From the NCBI GenBank assembly GCA_012845835.1, contig JABAKD010000027.1, positions 13,748,487 to 13,812,486 on the forward strand: a DNA stretch of 64,000 nucleotides, in the 5' to 3' direction. The notes beneath the pieces are model-generated. The model did no database searches, was not told the origin of the DNA, and saw nothing but the letters and a program-made list of their open reading frames with translations. Below, in pieces: positions 1-10,945 of this stretch. This DNA comes from Undaria pinnatifida (taxonomy: Eukaryota > Sar > Phaeophyceae > Laminariales > Alariaceae). Position 1 is the first letter of the stretch. The number at the start of each line of letters is the position of its first letter. Position numbers and translations under genes: made by a program.

Positions 1-615
1 ATACTCGGATGTAAAACGAACGTGAAAGATAGATGGAGATACTCGTAAGGAAAATGCTTCACGTTACGGGAATTCGGTAGCAATGGAAGAAAACTTGAAT
101 ATACAGCTTATGCTGTGGCCTGTGGGCCCGTGGGTCACCGTCCGTTACTGAACAGCAGGACATCAGCAGGTGAACCAGGACCAGCACGCATACGTATTTG
201 GCAGTTTGGTTGCAGAATATTTGAGGTACTACGTACTACCACCCCGGGGTCACACCTGTAAACATCGACCTTGAGAGCGGTAGTGCGCAGCCTTGACGGC
301 ACTTCCGTCGCCATGGGGCTTTCTGGAAAAAAATGCTGTCGGCACAACGGTACAAGCTGGCAAGGCACAACGACAGCAGCAGTGGGCGTAGCGGGCTTCC
401 TGCTGTGTGCGCCACGTTCCCATTGTTTCTTCAATGGCGCGTGCTAGAATTCCCGGAAAAATAAAGCCTTATATAATCAATGAACTCCCAATATTCGTAG
501 ATTCTGCTTTCTCCGTTTCCTCTAGAGAGTCTCGTACACAGCAATCACAGCAGTGCTCTACACGAAGCTGGAGGTGCATCTGACGGCTTTGGTTTTGCCC
601 TGGAAGGAAGGGAGG
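1..615. other. Unassigned 5' flank of the candidate exon
   Basis: I see no repeat family or convincing gene here. The last ~150 bases would be promoter or 5' UTR if the exon at 616 is real. Short open frames on both strands have no recognisable features. Confidence 0.3.
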
Positions 616-877
616 ATGCATTTTGCTGTGCGCTTCGCTGGGCATATGCTTCACCGATCATCCGCGAGAGCTATCGCAAATTCTGCCCTCGTAACTAGAC
701 ATCGTTTTATTTCGTCGGGTTCTTCAACCGCGGCTGGAAAGGGCCGTGGAAAGAGATCCGGCTCCCCGACGGCAGTAGAAGCGGTTGAGGTGACAGAGAC
801 GGTGCCTGCTGGACCTGCTGGAGGGAGCAAGGCTGAGCAGGGTACCGTGAAGCTGGACATTTGTGGTGACATCGAAG
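616..877 (+). CDS. Candidate first exon of a mitochondrion-targeted protein
   Basis: An ATG at 616 opens a frame of 87 codons to a possible splice donor (GAAG|GTGTGC, exon end 877); unspliced, the frame stays open to 1068. The first 54 residues contain no Asp or Glu but have Arg/Lys at positions 6, 14, 18, 28, 30, 42, 44, 46 and 47 and many Ser/Ala, which is the composition of a mitochondrial presequence. Acidic residues start only at position 55, and the end of the exon reads like the start of a folded domain (GTVKLDICGDIE). The frame is also open upstream to 553, but only with a GTG, so I chose the first ATG. I could not find exon 2 and do not recognise the protein. The exon overlaps no repeat found in this window. 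It could be a chance open frame. Confidence 0.4.
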
Positions 878-1768
878 GTGTGCGTTCGTTCGCGTGTGCA
901 GGTTTATGGCTTGGGTTAGTAGGTAATAGTGTACACAGATGCCGCCATTCTCTGCTGTGTGGTTGCACGGCTCAGCAGTACAGTAGTAGTAGCAGCTCCG
1001 ATCGCCGAACAACAAAACGAGGCGCTGCCTCAATACGAGGTACCTGCATGTTGTCCAATCTACGATGATGGGTGACGGAAAACACAAGGGGGGATACAAA
1101 CACGCGAAAGAACAGCAGCATCTACGTGACCATCTGGTAGATGCGAACTAAACAAACAACCCGAAGACGAGCATCTACGCTGATTTGATATTCGTACGTA
1201 CGCTCTGTTTTCAGAAAAAAAAACAAACTCGGCACTACTCGTACTATGTATTCGTATGATAGAAGCAGAAGCAGACAGCAGAGGCAGACGCATGACAGGA
1301 GCAAAAGCAGCGGTAGTGACAGGCAGCAGCAGCAGGACAAACGAGACAAGGGCCCGGTCAGCATCGCTATGCGTGCATCTCGTCGATCAACTCCTGGAAA
1401 TGTCTAGACTACAGCAGCAGTTCCGCTTTTTCGGTTTATTTATTGAAGGCTCGGAAATCTGCACCTATGTCTCCGATCACCGAATAAACACGTCCAACAT
1501 CGAAGGCACTTTCGTATCACGGTACTTACTCCTTACGTATCACGTTCCACCACTACGACATCTACAACAAGCAGAGAGACCTTTCTCCTGCCCCCTACCC
1601 GTACGGTGGGCCCGACGATATCATGTGCAGTATATACTTCTCAGGGATACGGGCCCAGACGTTTCCTCCTCGAACGGGTTCAGGTTTTGGCTGGTATCCT
1701 GTTTTACACGACGTACAACACGATGCAGATAGATGATGCCACCGTTTCAGCCACGGTGGGTACCCGAT
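878..1768. other. Possible intron or intergenic DNA, nothing firm
   Basis: If the exon at 616-877 is real this is its intron or 3' side. Short frames exist (for example around 1256-1560 on +), with some CAG-rich sequence at 1320-1340, but none has recognisable domains or repeats. Confidence 0.3.
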
Positions 1769-1862
1769 TTCAAACCCCTTCAAAACCTCCAAAAACCCTT
1801 CCCTATGCTAAGTCCAAGTAATGTTGTCCCCAAAAACGGGTTTCCAGTTGTAAAGGCGTTAA
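1769..1862 (+). repeat. M90 element (TTAA-ended miniature repeat)
   Basis: This ~90-bp unit ends in AAAGGCGTTAA and matches other copies through CCAAGTAATxTTGTCCCC and ACGGGTTTCCAGT. The left end is diverged (CAAACCCCTTCAAAACC instead of TTAACCCCTTTAGAGCC). It stands alone rather than inside T1. Confidence 0.7.
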
Positions 1863-2330
1863 GATCCCCTCAGAACAGGCCAGTGTGTTACCGTTCTTAT
1901 CTCCTTGCCGCGTTTTCAGATTGATGTGTGTCGTATAGGTTTTGTTATTGGCGTCACACCCTTAAAATTGGAGTATGTACGATGTTTATTTTAGAATGCC
2001 GTATTACACGGAAAAAAGCACACACCACCTTACGTAGTACACCCCCCCCACGTGAGCACACCCGGTGATATATTTTTTTGAGGGCTCGTTTTTCGACCGT
2101 CACTTAATTGGTAAAACAGGGGGTACACGTTTAATACCACTCCCCATCCGGAGGTGCGCCCGAAAACATCATTGAGCTCCAAACTTTCCACACCACCTCG
2201 TGGATACCATTCACCCGCAACGCGCACCGGTGTAGACACCAGCGTGGAGGGAACTGCTTCGCTCCATCAAAGCGGGCCGAACGAGTCTGCGGCCCCGACG
2301 CCACCGGTACCTACTGCTCCCGCGCCCCTA
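1863..2330. other. Unassigned
   Basis: No repeat family or gene recognised. It contains short C runs and small overlapping frames only. Confidence 0.3.
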
Positions 2331-2517
2331 GCAACGGCCACGTGGTTTATTTCCGGGATCGTCCCGCTTACGTTACCGGTGGTCATACGTACGACGGTGG
2401 AGGGACACCTTTTTTTGGTCTGAAGCTCCTCACTTGAGGATCTGGCTCTATTTGCAGCAACGACCACGTCGTTTATTTCCGGGATCATCCGGCGTACGTC
2501 ACCGGTAGTCATGCATG
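2331..2517 (+). repeat. 126-bp direct duplication spanning a T1 left end
   Basis: The segment beginning GCAACGGCCACGT at 2331 recurs at 2457, each followed by TTTATTTCCGGGATC and then by a T1-type end (GACGGTRGAGGKACACCTTTTT). The T1 terminus was therefore duplicated together with its flank. Confidence 0.6.
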
Positions 2518-2952
2518 CTACGACGGTAGAGGTACACCTTTTTCTTTGCCTTGTCTGGTAGAGGTACACCTTTTTTTGTCTTGTCTGGTAGAGGTACACC
2601 TTTTTTTGTCTGAGGCTTCCTTAGTTGAGGAGCTGGCTCTATTTTTACTCTGAGGCAAACACTGATTCGGAAAAAAAGGTGCTATTAAAAATGGGTATAC
2701 CCGATGAACCATCCCATGGCGAAGGAACAAACGAACAATAACGTTAAAAACATATTGAAATTCCGACGATTTTGAGTTTAACGCCTTTACCACTGAAAAC
2801 CCTTTTTGGGGACAACTTTACTTGATAACTTAGTGTTTTACTTGATAACTTAGTGTAGGCAGGGGTTTGGGGGCTCTAAAGGGGTTAAGGAGCCCCCCGT
2901 CACTCAGAAAACATGATAGCCGCAAAAAGGTATACCTCTTATCGTAGCCCAC
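2518..2952 (+). mobile_element. T1 element with nested M90
   Basis: The left end ACGGTAGAGGTACACC is repeated three times in tandem (2522, 2548, 2589 regions); the right end is GGTATACCTCTTATCGTAG. The internal landmarks TTCCGACGATTTTG and GGAGCCCCCCGTCACTCAGAAAA match other T1 copies. M90 sits between these landmarks. No coding capacity, so it is a non-autonomous element. Confidence 0.65.
2778..2888 (-). mobile_element. M90 nested in T1
   Basis: Bounded by TTAA at 2778-2781 and 2885-2888, with inverted ends TTAACGCCTTTA and TAAAGGGGTTAA. It is longer than usual (111 bp) because a ~24-bp piece containing CTTGATAACTTAGTG is tandemly duplicated. It interrupts the T1 motif GATTTTGGGTTAAGGAGCC exactly at TTAA. 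Confidence 0.75.
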
Positions 2953-4170
2953 GTCTGGCTAGTGGTACTGCCGGTATCACGTCTGCTACTACTCCTCCTA
3001 CTGCTGTGCCTCAAAGCCCCGACAGCCGGTGTCGGTACCGGTAGTAGTTTGGTGGCCAATCACGCATCTTGTTGCCAACCGATGCATGTACCGGTGTCTC
3101 GAAAACAAGCCAGTGCGCACTGCTACGGGGTGTTGTTGTTCTGGCCGTCGGGTAGAGTAAAAAGGTTTCGCATGGTGAGACTAGATTATGGCAGCAGTTA
3201 CTTTTTGAGCGGGGCACGGGCCTCTGAAGCGTAACCCTCAGGAGTTTTCACACCATTGAGTACCCATGGTAACCCATGCGGTAATTAGGGCTTCGGCGTG
3301 TGTTATGTCAAGCGCAACATGAGCTGGAAGGCGTGTTGCACTCACGCACCACAGGGGCGTAGCCCCCCCGGAGGACCGCCGGAAAATGCGACGATCGATT
3401 GCATAAATATGCGCCCGAAACCCGCTCCACAAAGTGCCTTTAGACACCTAAAACATTCTGTTCACCTAGAGCGAAAGCTACAGAGGTACCCTAATTATGG
3501 CATTATCGTTCCCGCCCCCGGCGCCTGTTGCAGTTGACAGCGACAAAACACACCGCGAAAGTTGCGCCAGCGCAACAGCTAATTAATGTCCTGCCATTAA
3601 CGGTCTCCGGTATCGCAGCAACTCGGGGAATTGTCTGGCATCTCTGGGTTCAAGTGTGGTGTCACGGTGTGGTGGAACTAAAATGATGGACGAGCTATCG
3701 TGTTGTCACGGTCTATGATACCAGCATAGCGCACGAGCACAAGTACGAGTAGCCCACGCATTCTCCACGACACCAAGCGGGCGAGAGCGCACCGTCGTAG
3801 CAGCGGCGCGCTGGCACGCCGCAACACCGCTCATCCGCCTCATACTCTAGCTACACCTCTCGAGTCTGTGTGCTGTCAGAGGTTGTTATTATGCGTCGGT
3901 ACAGCAAGCAGCAGGCAGCTGGTGCTGCGTGCCGGGCAAGGAAGATGTTCCGTGATTGATGATTGGAGCTGCGTCGGGCAAATGCTCGGTGTGTTTTAGG
4001 CCAGAGAAAAGGAGAGCCAAAAAGTACCTAATTTAAATTAAAACCTACCTTCGCTAACGCACTTTTTTTTTGCCTTTTTTTTCAAGACAAGTACCTCAAA
4101 TCTTACCTTAGGGAGGATTTAAAAAATATTTTCACGAAGAACGTTTATGGTAAACATAAACACCGTAATA
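2953..4170. other. Unassigned
   Basis: No repeat family or recognisable gene. Small frames at 2962-3234 (+) and 3298-3537 (+) lack similarity I can name. 4020-4140 is A/T-rich with T runs. Confidence 0.3.
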
Positions 4171-4179
4171 ATGAAAGAG

Positions 4180-4860
4180 TGCTGAGCATCGCAAAATTGT
4201 TACCGACAGCTACTGAACAGGAGGGTTGCGTGAAAGGAGGAAATAACGTGCAAGGAAGAAATAATGCGCAGATGCTTCCGGTATGCTTCAAGTATTCGGT
4301 TCTTGCGAGTACTCGGAGTATTGCCGGTAATGATGGCCGAAGTACTGCGCGTGCTGAGAGTACGAGGAGTACCAAACTGCCAGCATGAGCAGTACTCACA
4401 GTACAAGCATTCTCAAGTGCTGCACGCACTCGAAGTATCGGCAGTTATGAACCCCGAAGCACTGCTGTATATATCCGAGTAAAATACCCCGAGTAGTACT
4501 GCCGCCTGCAGTACCTCGCAGTATGAAACCCTGAAGTTTTCCTAGTATATATTGCTTCACCTTGCAGCACGAAATGGTGAAGTACTGCGATTATTGGCAG
4601 TAAAAGCAGTACAAGCAGCCCAAATGCTGCAAGTCATATGAGTACTTGAAGCGTGGAGCCCCAAAATGCTTGAAGTATTTGAAGTAGTCCGCGCAGTACG
4701 AGTCGCATCGAGCACAAAAGGCTTCAAGCACTGGGAGTATCCGCAGTATCAAATTTAGAAATACTTGGAAGTACCGGGAGTGTCTGCAGTACAGAACCGC
4801 GAAGTACTTCGTGTATTATACCAGGGTATACAATTTTCCAAGGTACGGTATATTCCTAGG
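4180..4860. repeat. Degenerate GTACT/AGTAC-rich repeat tract
   Basis: Short motifs such as GAAGTACT, GAGTACTCGGAGTAT, GCAGTACAAGCA and GAAGTATTTGAAGTA recur dozens of times with variable spacing. I read this as an old decayed short tandem repeat. Frames inside it are by-products of the motif. Confidence 0.5.
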
Positions 4861-5564
4861 TACCACGGTATATCGCCCTGCAGGGTATTTTGTATATACG
4901 TGATATTACAAAGTGACAGGCCGAAAATGCCAGAGCACGGGTGGTGAAATTCGATTCACATCGGCGAGCGTAAAACGCTGAAAAGTGGGAATGCTGCACG
5001 CACCCTCTGCGCGATAAACATGGACACACGTAGCAAGGCAGCAGGCCGACTAGTAGGTAGAACCTGTCTTACGTAACCTCGAGCTACTGCGACTACCTTG
5101 TGTGTTGCTTTTTTTCTTTGTTCTTTGGATTGCCTGCTCCATCCCCCTCGAGGGTGCAGTGTCAGCCGCTACTGTGGTCCTACCACCGCCCGCGTGTTAT
5201 GCGGGTTCTTGCCCTGGACCAGTTTTCTCCTTTTCGCTTTCATCCCGTGTTTGCCTTTCCTCGTGCCGTGTTTATTCATTTCCTGTTAGCTTTGCCCTTT
5301 TTGCTTTCCCATTGGGTACCCTCGGGGGCTATGGCGGCGATGATGTCGGTATGGACACCGCCGTCGAAGACACAGCAACTAGAGGACAGACCAGGTAGCC
5401 ATGCTCCTAACCCTCCAGTAGTTGCGCTCGGAACCCAGTTTCGGTGCTGCCCCGACCCCGCCTGAGTTGTGTCATCTTTGCGGCTGCGGTTTTGCTTTCA
5501 TATTCATTGGGATTCGTTTTTTATTCGGTAGAGGGGGGATGATGACGATATTATTACCACTATT
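4861..5564. other. Unassigned, partly pyrimidine-rich
   Basis: Three overlapping + frames begin near 5098-5102 in C/T-rich DNA, so their hydrophobic translations follow from composition. No repeat family seen. Confidence 0.3.
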
Positions 5565-5569
5565 ATACT

Positions 5570-5700
5570 ATATAATGAGGACACACAACCCGTAATACAC
5601 GCGATCGGAGTGTTCACAAACAGCTTGCAAAGATGAGTTTCGACAAAATATTCGATCTCACAGCTGGAGTGTATTTCAGTTTTTGTTATATATTGTAATC
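5570..5700 (+). repeat. D1 conserved end with short ORF
   Basis: It starts at AATGAGGACACACAACCC, continues CGCGATCGGAGT and CAGCTTGCAAAG, then has ATG at 5633 opening MSFDKIFDLTAGVYFSFCYIL and a stop at 5696-5698. The same upstream block and codons recur at 34140 and 51733. Sequence after ~5700 is unrelated to the other copies. It may be a copied first exon or the end of a mobile element. Confidence 0.6.
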
Positions 5701-6035
5701 ACAAACAATGCACAGGTGGTAAGGCTATGCGGCAATGCTCCTACTCCTCGTCCTACAGCAGGGTTATCCGACACCCAGTATGGCTTCTGCCCCCGATGTT
5801 GGTTGAATGGCGTCATTTGCTGCTGTGTTGCTACTCCGTAGAAGTAGTTGCTGGGTGTCTTTTGTGCGTTGTTTTATGTTTTTTGTCGTACCGTCCTGTT
5901 TCCCTCATTTTTGTCCAGATGATTTTTGTTTTGTTTTTTCGTTTTTGTTTTTCCTTCTTTCTTGTTCATCTTTTTCTTTTTTCTTTTTTTTCCTTACTGC
6001 AAATAGTCTGGTGCGCTGGCTTGCACGTTTTTTGT
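5701..6035. other. T-rich stretch, nothing assigned
   Basis: Long runs of TTTTGTTTTT-type sequence. Two overlapping + frames here give Phe/Leu/Cys-rich peptides that reflect composition. Confidence 0.35.
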
Positions 6036-6039
6036 TTTT

Positions 6040-6235
6040 TGCGTGCGTGCTCGTTGCGGTTGGCATCGCATAGCCAAATCACCTTGCTGTGTTTCCATTG
6101 CGTATCTGATGTGCCTCGTAGTTTGCGACCACGGGGCTCGTCTATATGATGTGAGGCATTGGCACGAACACTTGTTGTGCTGGATGTGGAAGGGTGGAAA
6201 AATCAGTGTAATGTGAAAAACATACACACACGTGC
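6040..6235 (+). repeat. R1 dispersed repeat
   Basis: Shared landmarks in order: CATAGCCAAATCACCTTG, TGTGCCTCGTAG, GACCACGGGGCTCGTCT, GGCACGAACACTTGTTGTGC, TGGATGTGG, ATCAGTGTAATGTGAA. The same order occurs at 28885-29098, and reversed at 7515, 21985 and 34785. Function unknown. Confidence 0.55.
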
Positions 6236-6404
6236 TTGGGGGGAGAAGAGAAGACACCTGTGACCAGTACTTGTCCAGAATATCGCTGAGGGTAGAAGCT
6301 GTTACGAGCTCAGCTGGGAAGTAACAGCGAAAATTGATGTTTGCTTTGTTACTGGTTTATTGTAAAAGCTGGTATTCAACACTGCGAAAAAATGCACTTG
6401 AGCT

Positions 6405-6540
6405 GTGTGTGATGATGATGTGTGATGAATGATGAGATCGACCAAAGAGGATTTTGATCGAAACTCATACGGAGTATTTGCAAGCTGCGTGTGATGCTTC
6501 GATCGCAAGTGTTACGGGGTGTATGCACCCTCGTGAAGCT
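6405..6540 (-). repeat. Degenerate D1 coding-start block
   Basis: Reversed, it contains GCAAATACTCCGTATGAGTTTCGATCAAAA, a decayed match to GCTTGCAAAGATGAGTTTCGAC. The ATG complement is at 6466-6468 and the frame is lost after four codons. Confidence 0.4.
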
Positions 6541-6885
6541 GGTATTGTTGTATCGTTAGTAAGAGTATGACATCTCGCTACCCGAGCATGTCACTGGCTG
6601 CTGTGAAAACATGGAGAAGGAAAAAAATGGTCACACAACGTGCGCGGGGCCGCTGTGCCATCGTTCAAGATCCAACCCGGGGGGGCAAGAGGCGCGGGTG
6701 GGGCAGGTAATAGGTGCACTGCTGTTGTAGGTGTGTGGTGACAAACGTCAGCCCTATGGATATTTCTGTGTCAAGGGTTAGAGTCTAGACGGACCTTTCT
6801 GCCGGTACCGTCGACCATCAATGGTTGGGGTGCTGGGTGGATGGCAGATGGGTGATGCTTTGTGTGTATTGTTCACGTTTTTTTT
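6541..6885. other. Unassigned
   Basis: No repeat or gene recognised. Confidence 0.3.
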
Positions 6886-6889
6886 TTAT

Positions 6890-7045
6890 GTTTCCACCCA
6901 TCTATACCCAACGCAACCAGTGTACCAGGTTAACGTCGGGGTGCCTCCACGGACGGAGATGGAGCTCTGTGGTCACGGATAACAAAACAAGATATCTCGT
7001 CAGAAATGCGTACGAGTTTATTTGGCGATTCCATGCCAAACGCAA
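6890..7045 (-). repeat. Diverged R1 copy
   Basis: It matches the reverse R1 landmarks weakly: CAACCAGTGT, GGTGCCTCCACGG, GGAGCTCTGTGGTCACG, then GATATCTCGTCAGAAATGC. Confidence 0.35.
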
Positions 7046-7510
7046 GGGATACGACGGTGGAACATATATACTCGTGTGGAACTCTTTTACGTATGTGTTT
7101 GGTATCTGATCTTTGATCTTTGATTCCGGCGCGCTGCGTACGTTGGGGATTCTGTCACCGCACCATGCGCGTATTTATCGTTTGCGGCGTCTTTCACGAG
7201 ATCGTGTATCGGCATGCTGCTTGTACCGCAGTGATTCGACGCAAAGTCGACAAAGTCGACGAGGGAAGAAAATGCTGAATTGTTTGCTCTCGTGATGAAA
7301 ATGAAGGCGCGTACCGTAGTGGGGAGGGGGGAGGAGAGTCCGCTATGTGACCCCGTCATCTGAGCTACTACTGGGAGGGAGCGCGAGAGTATTGCGAGGA
7401 CAATAAATGGGATGAAGAAAAAATAAAACAAGAAAAAATAAAGCAAAAGTGTGTACACTGCTGTATATCTTAGGTGACGAGGAAGTGTCTGTGTCCTTGA
7501 AAATAAACTG
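7046..7510. other. Unassigned
   Basis: A 169-codon minus frame (7087-7596) spans this stretch but runs into an R1 repeat and an A-rich tract, so I do not call it a gene. AAAGTCGACAAAGTCGACGA at 7243 is a short tandem. Confidence 0.3.
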
Positions 7511-7514
7511 ATAT

Positions 7515-7690
7515 TTGATATTTCCACAGAACTACACCCAGCACAAGCAGCGTTCGTGCCGATGCCTCCTGTCAAAGGGGCGAGTTCTGTGGTCACTATA
7601 TTATCTTAAGACAGAGATACGCATCGTAAATGCAGTAAGGTTACTATTGTTTTGGCCCAGCAACGCCAAACGTGATGGATATAAAATAAA
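7515..7690 (-). repeat. R1 dispersed repeat
   Basis: Reverse R1 landmarks: CACCCAGCACAAGCAGC, TTCGTGCCGATGCCTCCTG, GAGTTCTGTGGTCACTATA, CAGAGATACGCATCGTAAAT. It ends near CAACGCCAAACGTGATGGA. Confidence 0.5.
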
Positions 7691-8150
7691 GCGGGACGTA
7701 ACGAGCAAGCGAGTACATCAGACAATTTGCAAGGCAGAAAGAAAATAAGAAAGTATGACAATAGAAGAAAAAATAAACAAACAAGTATAAAAACGAAAGG
7801 AAAGGAGGAAGTTAACGCAGGGGAGGAGGGGAGGGGCACCCAGGAAACAAGATCTACCAGGTATTTTTTAGATGTTTTCTTTTAGTCGAACAAAACACGG
7901 CAGACAGGCACGACGAATATCATACGTTTGTATCATACCTATATTAATAGACGATACTGGTAGACGATACAAATGAGCTACGAAGATCAATCAACCCCTT
8001 TAATACTCGGAGTATTGTTGTCGGTGTATTTTTACGAGCTCTCAAAATACGGCAGTGCGTGCTGGTGCATGTCGTGTATATCACAGGAGGTACGAGTACG
8101 TACTGTTTTATGTTTTTGTTGTATGTAGCCCTATTGACTAATGAGCTACG
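7691..8150. other. Unassigned
   Basis: A-rich and G/A-rich DNA; nothing recognised. Confidence 0.3.
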
Positions 8151-8154
8151 TATA

Positions 8155-8970
8155 TTATAAAAAATGAGAATACACTCCAGCTATGAGATCGAAGATTTCG
8201 TCGAAACTCATCTTTGCAAGCTGTGTGTGATACTCCGATCGCGCGCATTACGAGTTGTGGGTCCTCATTAAGGATACAGGTCGGCGACTCCCCTTACAAC
8301 TACAGTGTAGTTATCAGGGTCAACAGGGTGATTTTAGTCAGTCTGTGCGCGGAAACTATAAAACCCGTTTCTGAGGGGGCAAAATCTGACAGCTGTGGAG
8401 GGAAATGTATCCTTTTATCAATTGAATCTTGTAAGTCGAATAACCGGTGAGGGGGGGAGGCGGAGTTTTGAAGGACGTGGGGGCCTGGTTTTGATCAAAA
8501 GCGAGCGGGTTTGGAGGGGGGGGGAAAGGGGGGGCAATTTGTGCATGTAAGCTATAAATCCTTTCAAGGGGATAAATCTGACGGTTTTGGCACCAGTTTA
8601 TTATTGGGGGGGGGGGGGGGGGGTTGGGGCGGGGGCGGGAGGGGGGGGCGTGTGGGGCAGCTCAATATGTGCGTGGAAACTATACATTATTTTGAGGGGA
8701 TAAATGTGACGGTTTTGGAAATAATGCATCAGTTTATCATGTATATCCTGGGGTAAGTCGTACAATCAGTGAGTAAAGAGAGGGTGGAGTGCTCGAGGGG
8801 GTGGGGTTGGGATGGGTTGGGGGGGGGGGGGGGGGGGGGGGTAGGGGGGGGGGGCGGGGGGGGGGGGGGGGGGGGGCGGGGGAAGGAAAGGCTTTAGGTG
8901 AGGGGTTTGTTGTACGTGTGGTGCTAGGTCTAGGCGATGGTGCGGGTGATGGGGAAGACGTATATGAGGT
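8155..8970 (-). repeat. D1 element, long copy
   Basis: Read on the minus strand this is one of the longest D1 copies. The end near 8211 has ATG opening MSFDEIFDLIAGVYSHFL and a stop at 8155-8157. Upstream come GCTTGCAAAG, GATCGGAGTATCACACA, GGGGAGTCGCCGACC, CACCCTGTTGACCCTGA, two GATAAACTGATGCAT-like subrepeats, and long C runs. The same order is found at 33400-34200. The G/C homopolymers at 8608, 8820 and 8860 lie inside the element. Fragments of the same order lie at 29545 and 40060. Confidence 0.65.
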
Positions 8971-9190
8971 ATACTATACAAAGGTCAAAACCTTAGGGCC
9001 CACCGACGGAAACATTATCGAACAAAAGCTGACGATGGCCGCACCGATCTGTACTTATACCCGGCCCCGTAAGCAAGGCCGGGGTTGCTCGGGAAGGAGA
9101 CGCATCCGCTGTGCAACATTGGGGTATGTGCTAATACGACACGATGGCGGCGTGGTGGTGCTTGCTGCTGACGCTGCTGCACGACGCAAT
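8971..9190. other. Unassigned
   Basis: A frame from 8789 to 9250 (+) crosses the poly-G tract and is not credible as a gene. Confidence 0.3.
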
Positions 9191-9194
9191 GCTA

Positions 9195-9545
9195 CACGCA
9201 CGGTGGAGGTCCGACATCTTTTTTTTTCCGGAAACTCCTTCCTCGCTTGAGGAGGTCTTTGTTAGTGCCTGTGGGACTTAAGACGCAGAAATTAGTGAAA
9301 ACGCGAAAATGACGATTTTACAACTCGGCCATAGAAGAAGCAATCCGAGTGGCTGCTGGTGTAGGAGATGTCCAACGCAGGAAGCTGCGTGAGGCAAGCG
9401 TGGGGCATGACGATACTCGGATAGCCTCAAGGGTTTTCCTAGACGCTTGAGCAGATCGCGCTCGTCGGTTCTAGCTCTGTAGGAATGGGCCCTAAAAAAG
9501 GGTTGAATTGAACTGATTTAGAGTAAAGTGGGAGTGCAACCCGAC
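9195..9545 (+). repeat. T1-like left end flanking the satellite
   Basis: ACGGTGGAGGTCCGACATC followed by a T run, then CTCGCTTGAGGAGGTC and GGGACTTAAGAC, resemble the T1 left arm (GATAGAGGTGCACC, T run, CTGAGG..CTCAA..GAGCTTAAGAC). This suggests the satellite that follows grew inside a T1 copy. Confidence 0.4.
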
Positions 9546-9546
9546 G

Positions 9547-10945
9547 GACTAGGTATACCAAAAAGTCATGTTGCTCCATAAGAAAGGATGGCATCCCGAC
9601 GATTTTTGGTTATACATGGAACCCAGTCATGGTGAAAAATGGTTGTAGACCCGCTTGGGCTGGGTATATACCCAAAACGTCATGTTGCTTCGTAAAAACG
9701 AATGGCATCCTGACGAATTTGGGTTGACATGGAGCCCAGTCATGTGAGAAAAGTTGTTTCAGACGCTTGGACTAGGTACAACCAAAGAAATCATTTTGCC
9801 AAAAATGAGTAACGTTTCGACGATTTTGGATTATGTCTATGGAGCCCAGTCATTCAGGATATAGCTTCAGACCCATGGACTAGGTACACCAAAAAAATCG
9901 TTTTGCTAAAAACAATAATGACATTCCGACGATTTTGGATTAATACGGAGGATTCTTCAGAAAAATTGTTTAAGACCAATGCACTGGGTTAATACCAAAA
10001 AAAATATTTTGCTAAAAAAAGAATGACATTCCGACGATTGTTGATTAATATCGGGCCCCATTCAGAAAAATAGTTTAAAATCCATAGATAGATCAGGTAC
10101 ACCAAAAAAATATTTGTGCTAAAAAGAGAATGATCTCATTCTGACGACATTGGGTTAACGTTGAGCCCCGTCGTTTTTAAGATAGTTTCAGACCCATGGA
10201 CTAGGTACACCTTTAAGTTATTTTGCTAAAAAAAAAAATCTACCATGGTATTCCGACCATTTTGGGTTAATATGAAGGATTATTCAGAAAAATGGTTCAA
10301 GATCCGTGGAGTAGGTACACCAAAAAATCATTTTCCAAAAGAAAAGAATGACGTTCCGACGATGCTGGGTTAATATGGAGCCCATTCAGAAAAATATTTC
10401 CAGATCCATGGACCAGGTACGCCAAAAATGATGATTCTAGAAAAACAATACATGTAGCATTGCGAGAATTTTGGGTTAATGTGGAGCCCGGTCATTCAGA
10501 AAATATTCCAGACCCATGGATTAGGTACACCGAAAAAAATCATTTTGCTAAGAAATAGTAGCATTTTGATGATTTTGGGTGAATAGGGAGGTCCGTCATT
10601 CAGAAAAGTAGTTTCAGATTCATGGACTATTTCGGTACACCAAAAAAATAATCTTGCTAAGAAATAAGTGCATTTCGACAATTTTGGGTTAATATGGGTA
10701 TGAGGTTCGTCATATCAGAAAAATAGTTTCAGATTCAGGCTAGTCAGATTCATAGACTAGGTACACCAAGAAATAATTAAGCATGATCGCATAACGACGA
10801 TGTTGGGTTAATACGGAAGGAGCCCAGTCGCCCAGAGAAATAGTTCCAGAGGTACACCAAGGATTTTTTTTTGCTAAATAAGGTTATGATCGCATTCCGA
10901 CGATTCTGTTAAGAAATCCCGTCATTCGGGAAAATGGTTTTCAGC
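9547..10945 (+). repeat. ~108-bp satellite array derived from T1
   Basis: About 13 diverged units, 100-120 bp apart. Each runs GGACTAGGTACACCAAAAAA, TCATTTTGCTAAAAA, GACATTCCGACGATTTTGG, TTAATATGGAGCCCAGTC, ATTCAGAAAAATAGTTTCAG, ACCCATGG. The GACGATT landmark recurs near 9597, 9710, 9814, 9926, 10030, 10140, 10245, 10355, 10465, 10565, 10675, 10795 and 10897. T1 carries the same series once (GGCCTAGGTAYACAACG, AATCATGCAAAAA, TTCCGACGATTTTGGG, TTAAGGAGCCCCGTC, ATTCAGAAAA), so the array looks like tandem amplification of the right half of T1. Confidence 0.75.

Noticed and set aside
7087..7596. 169-codon minus frame with a hydrophobic segment
   Set aside because: It overlaps R1 sequence, and the hydrophobic part comes from an A-rich tract read in reverse.
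8789..9250. 153-codon Gly-rich plus frame
   Set aside because: It begins in the poly-G tract of a D1 element.
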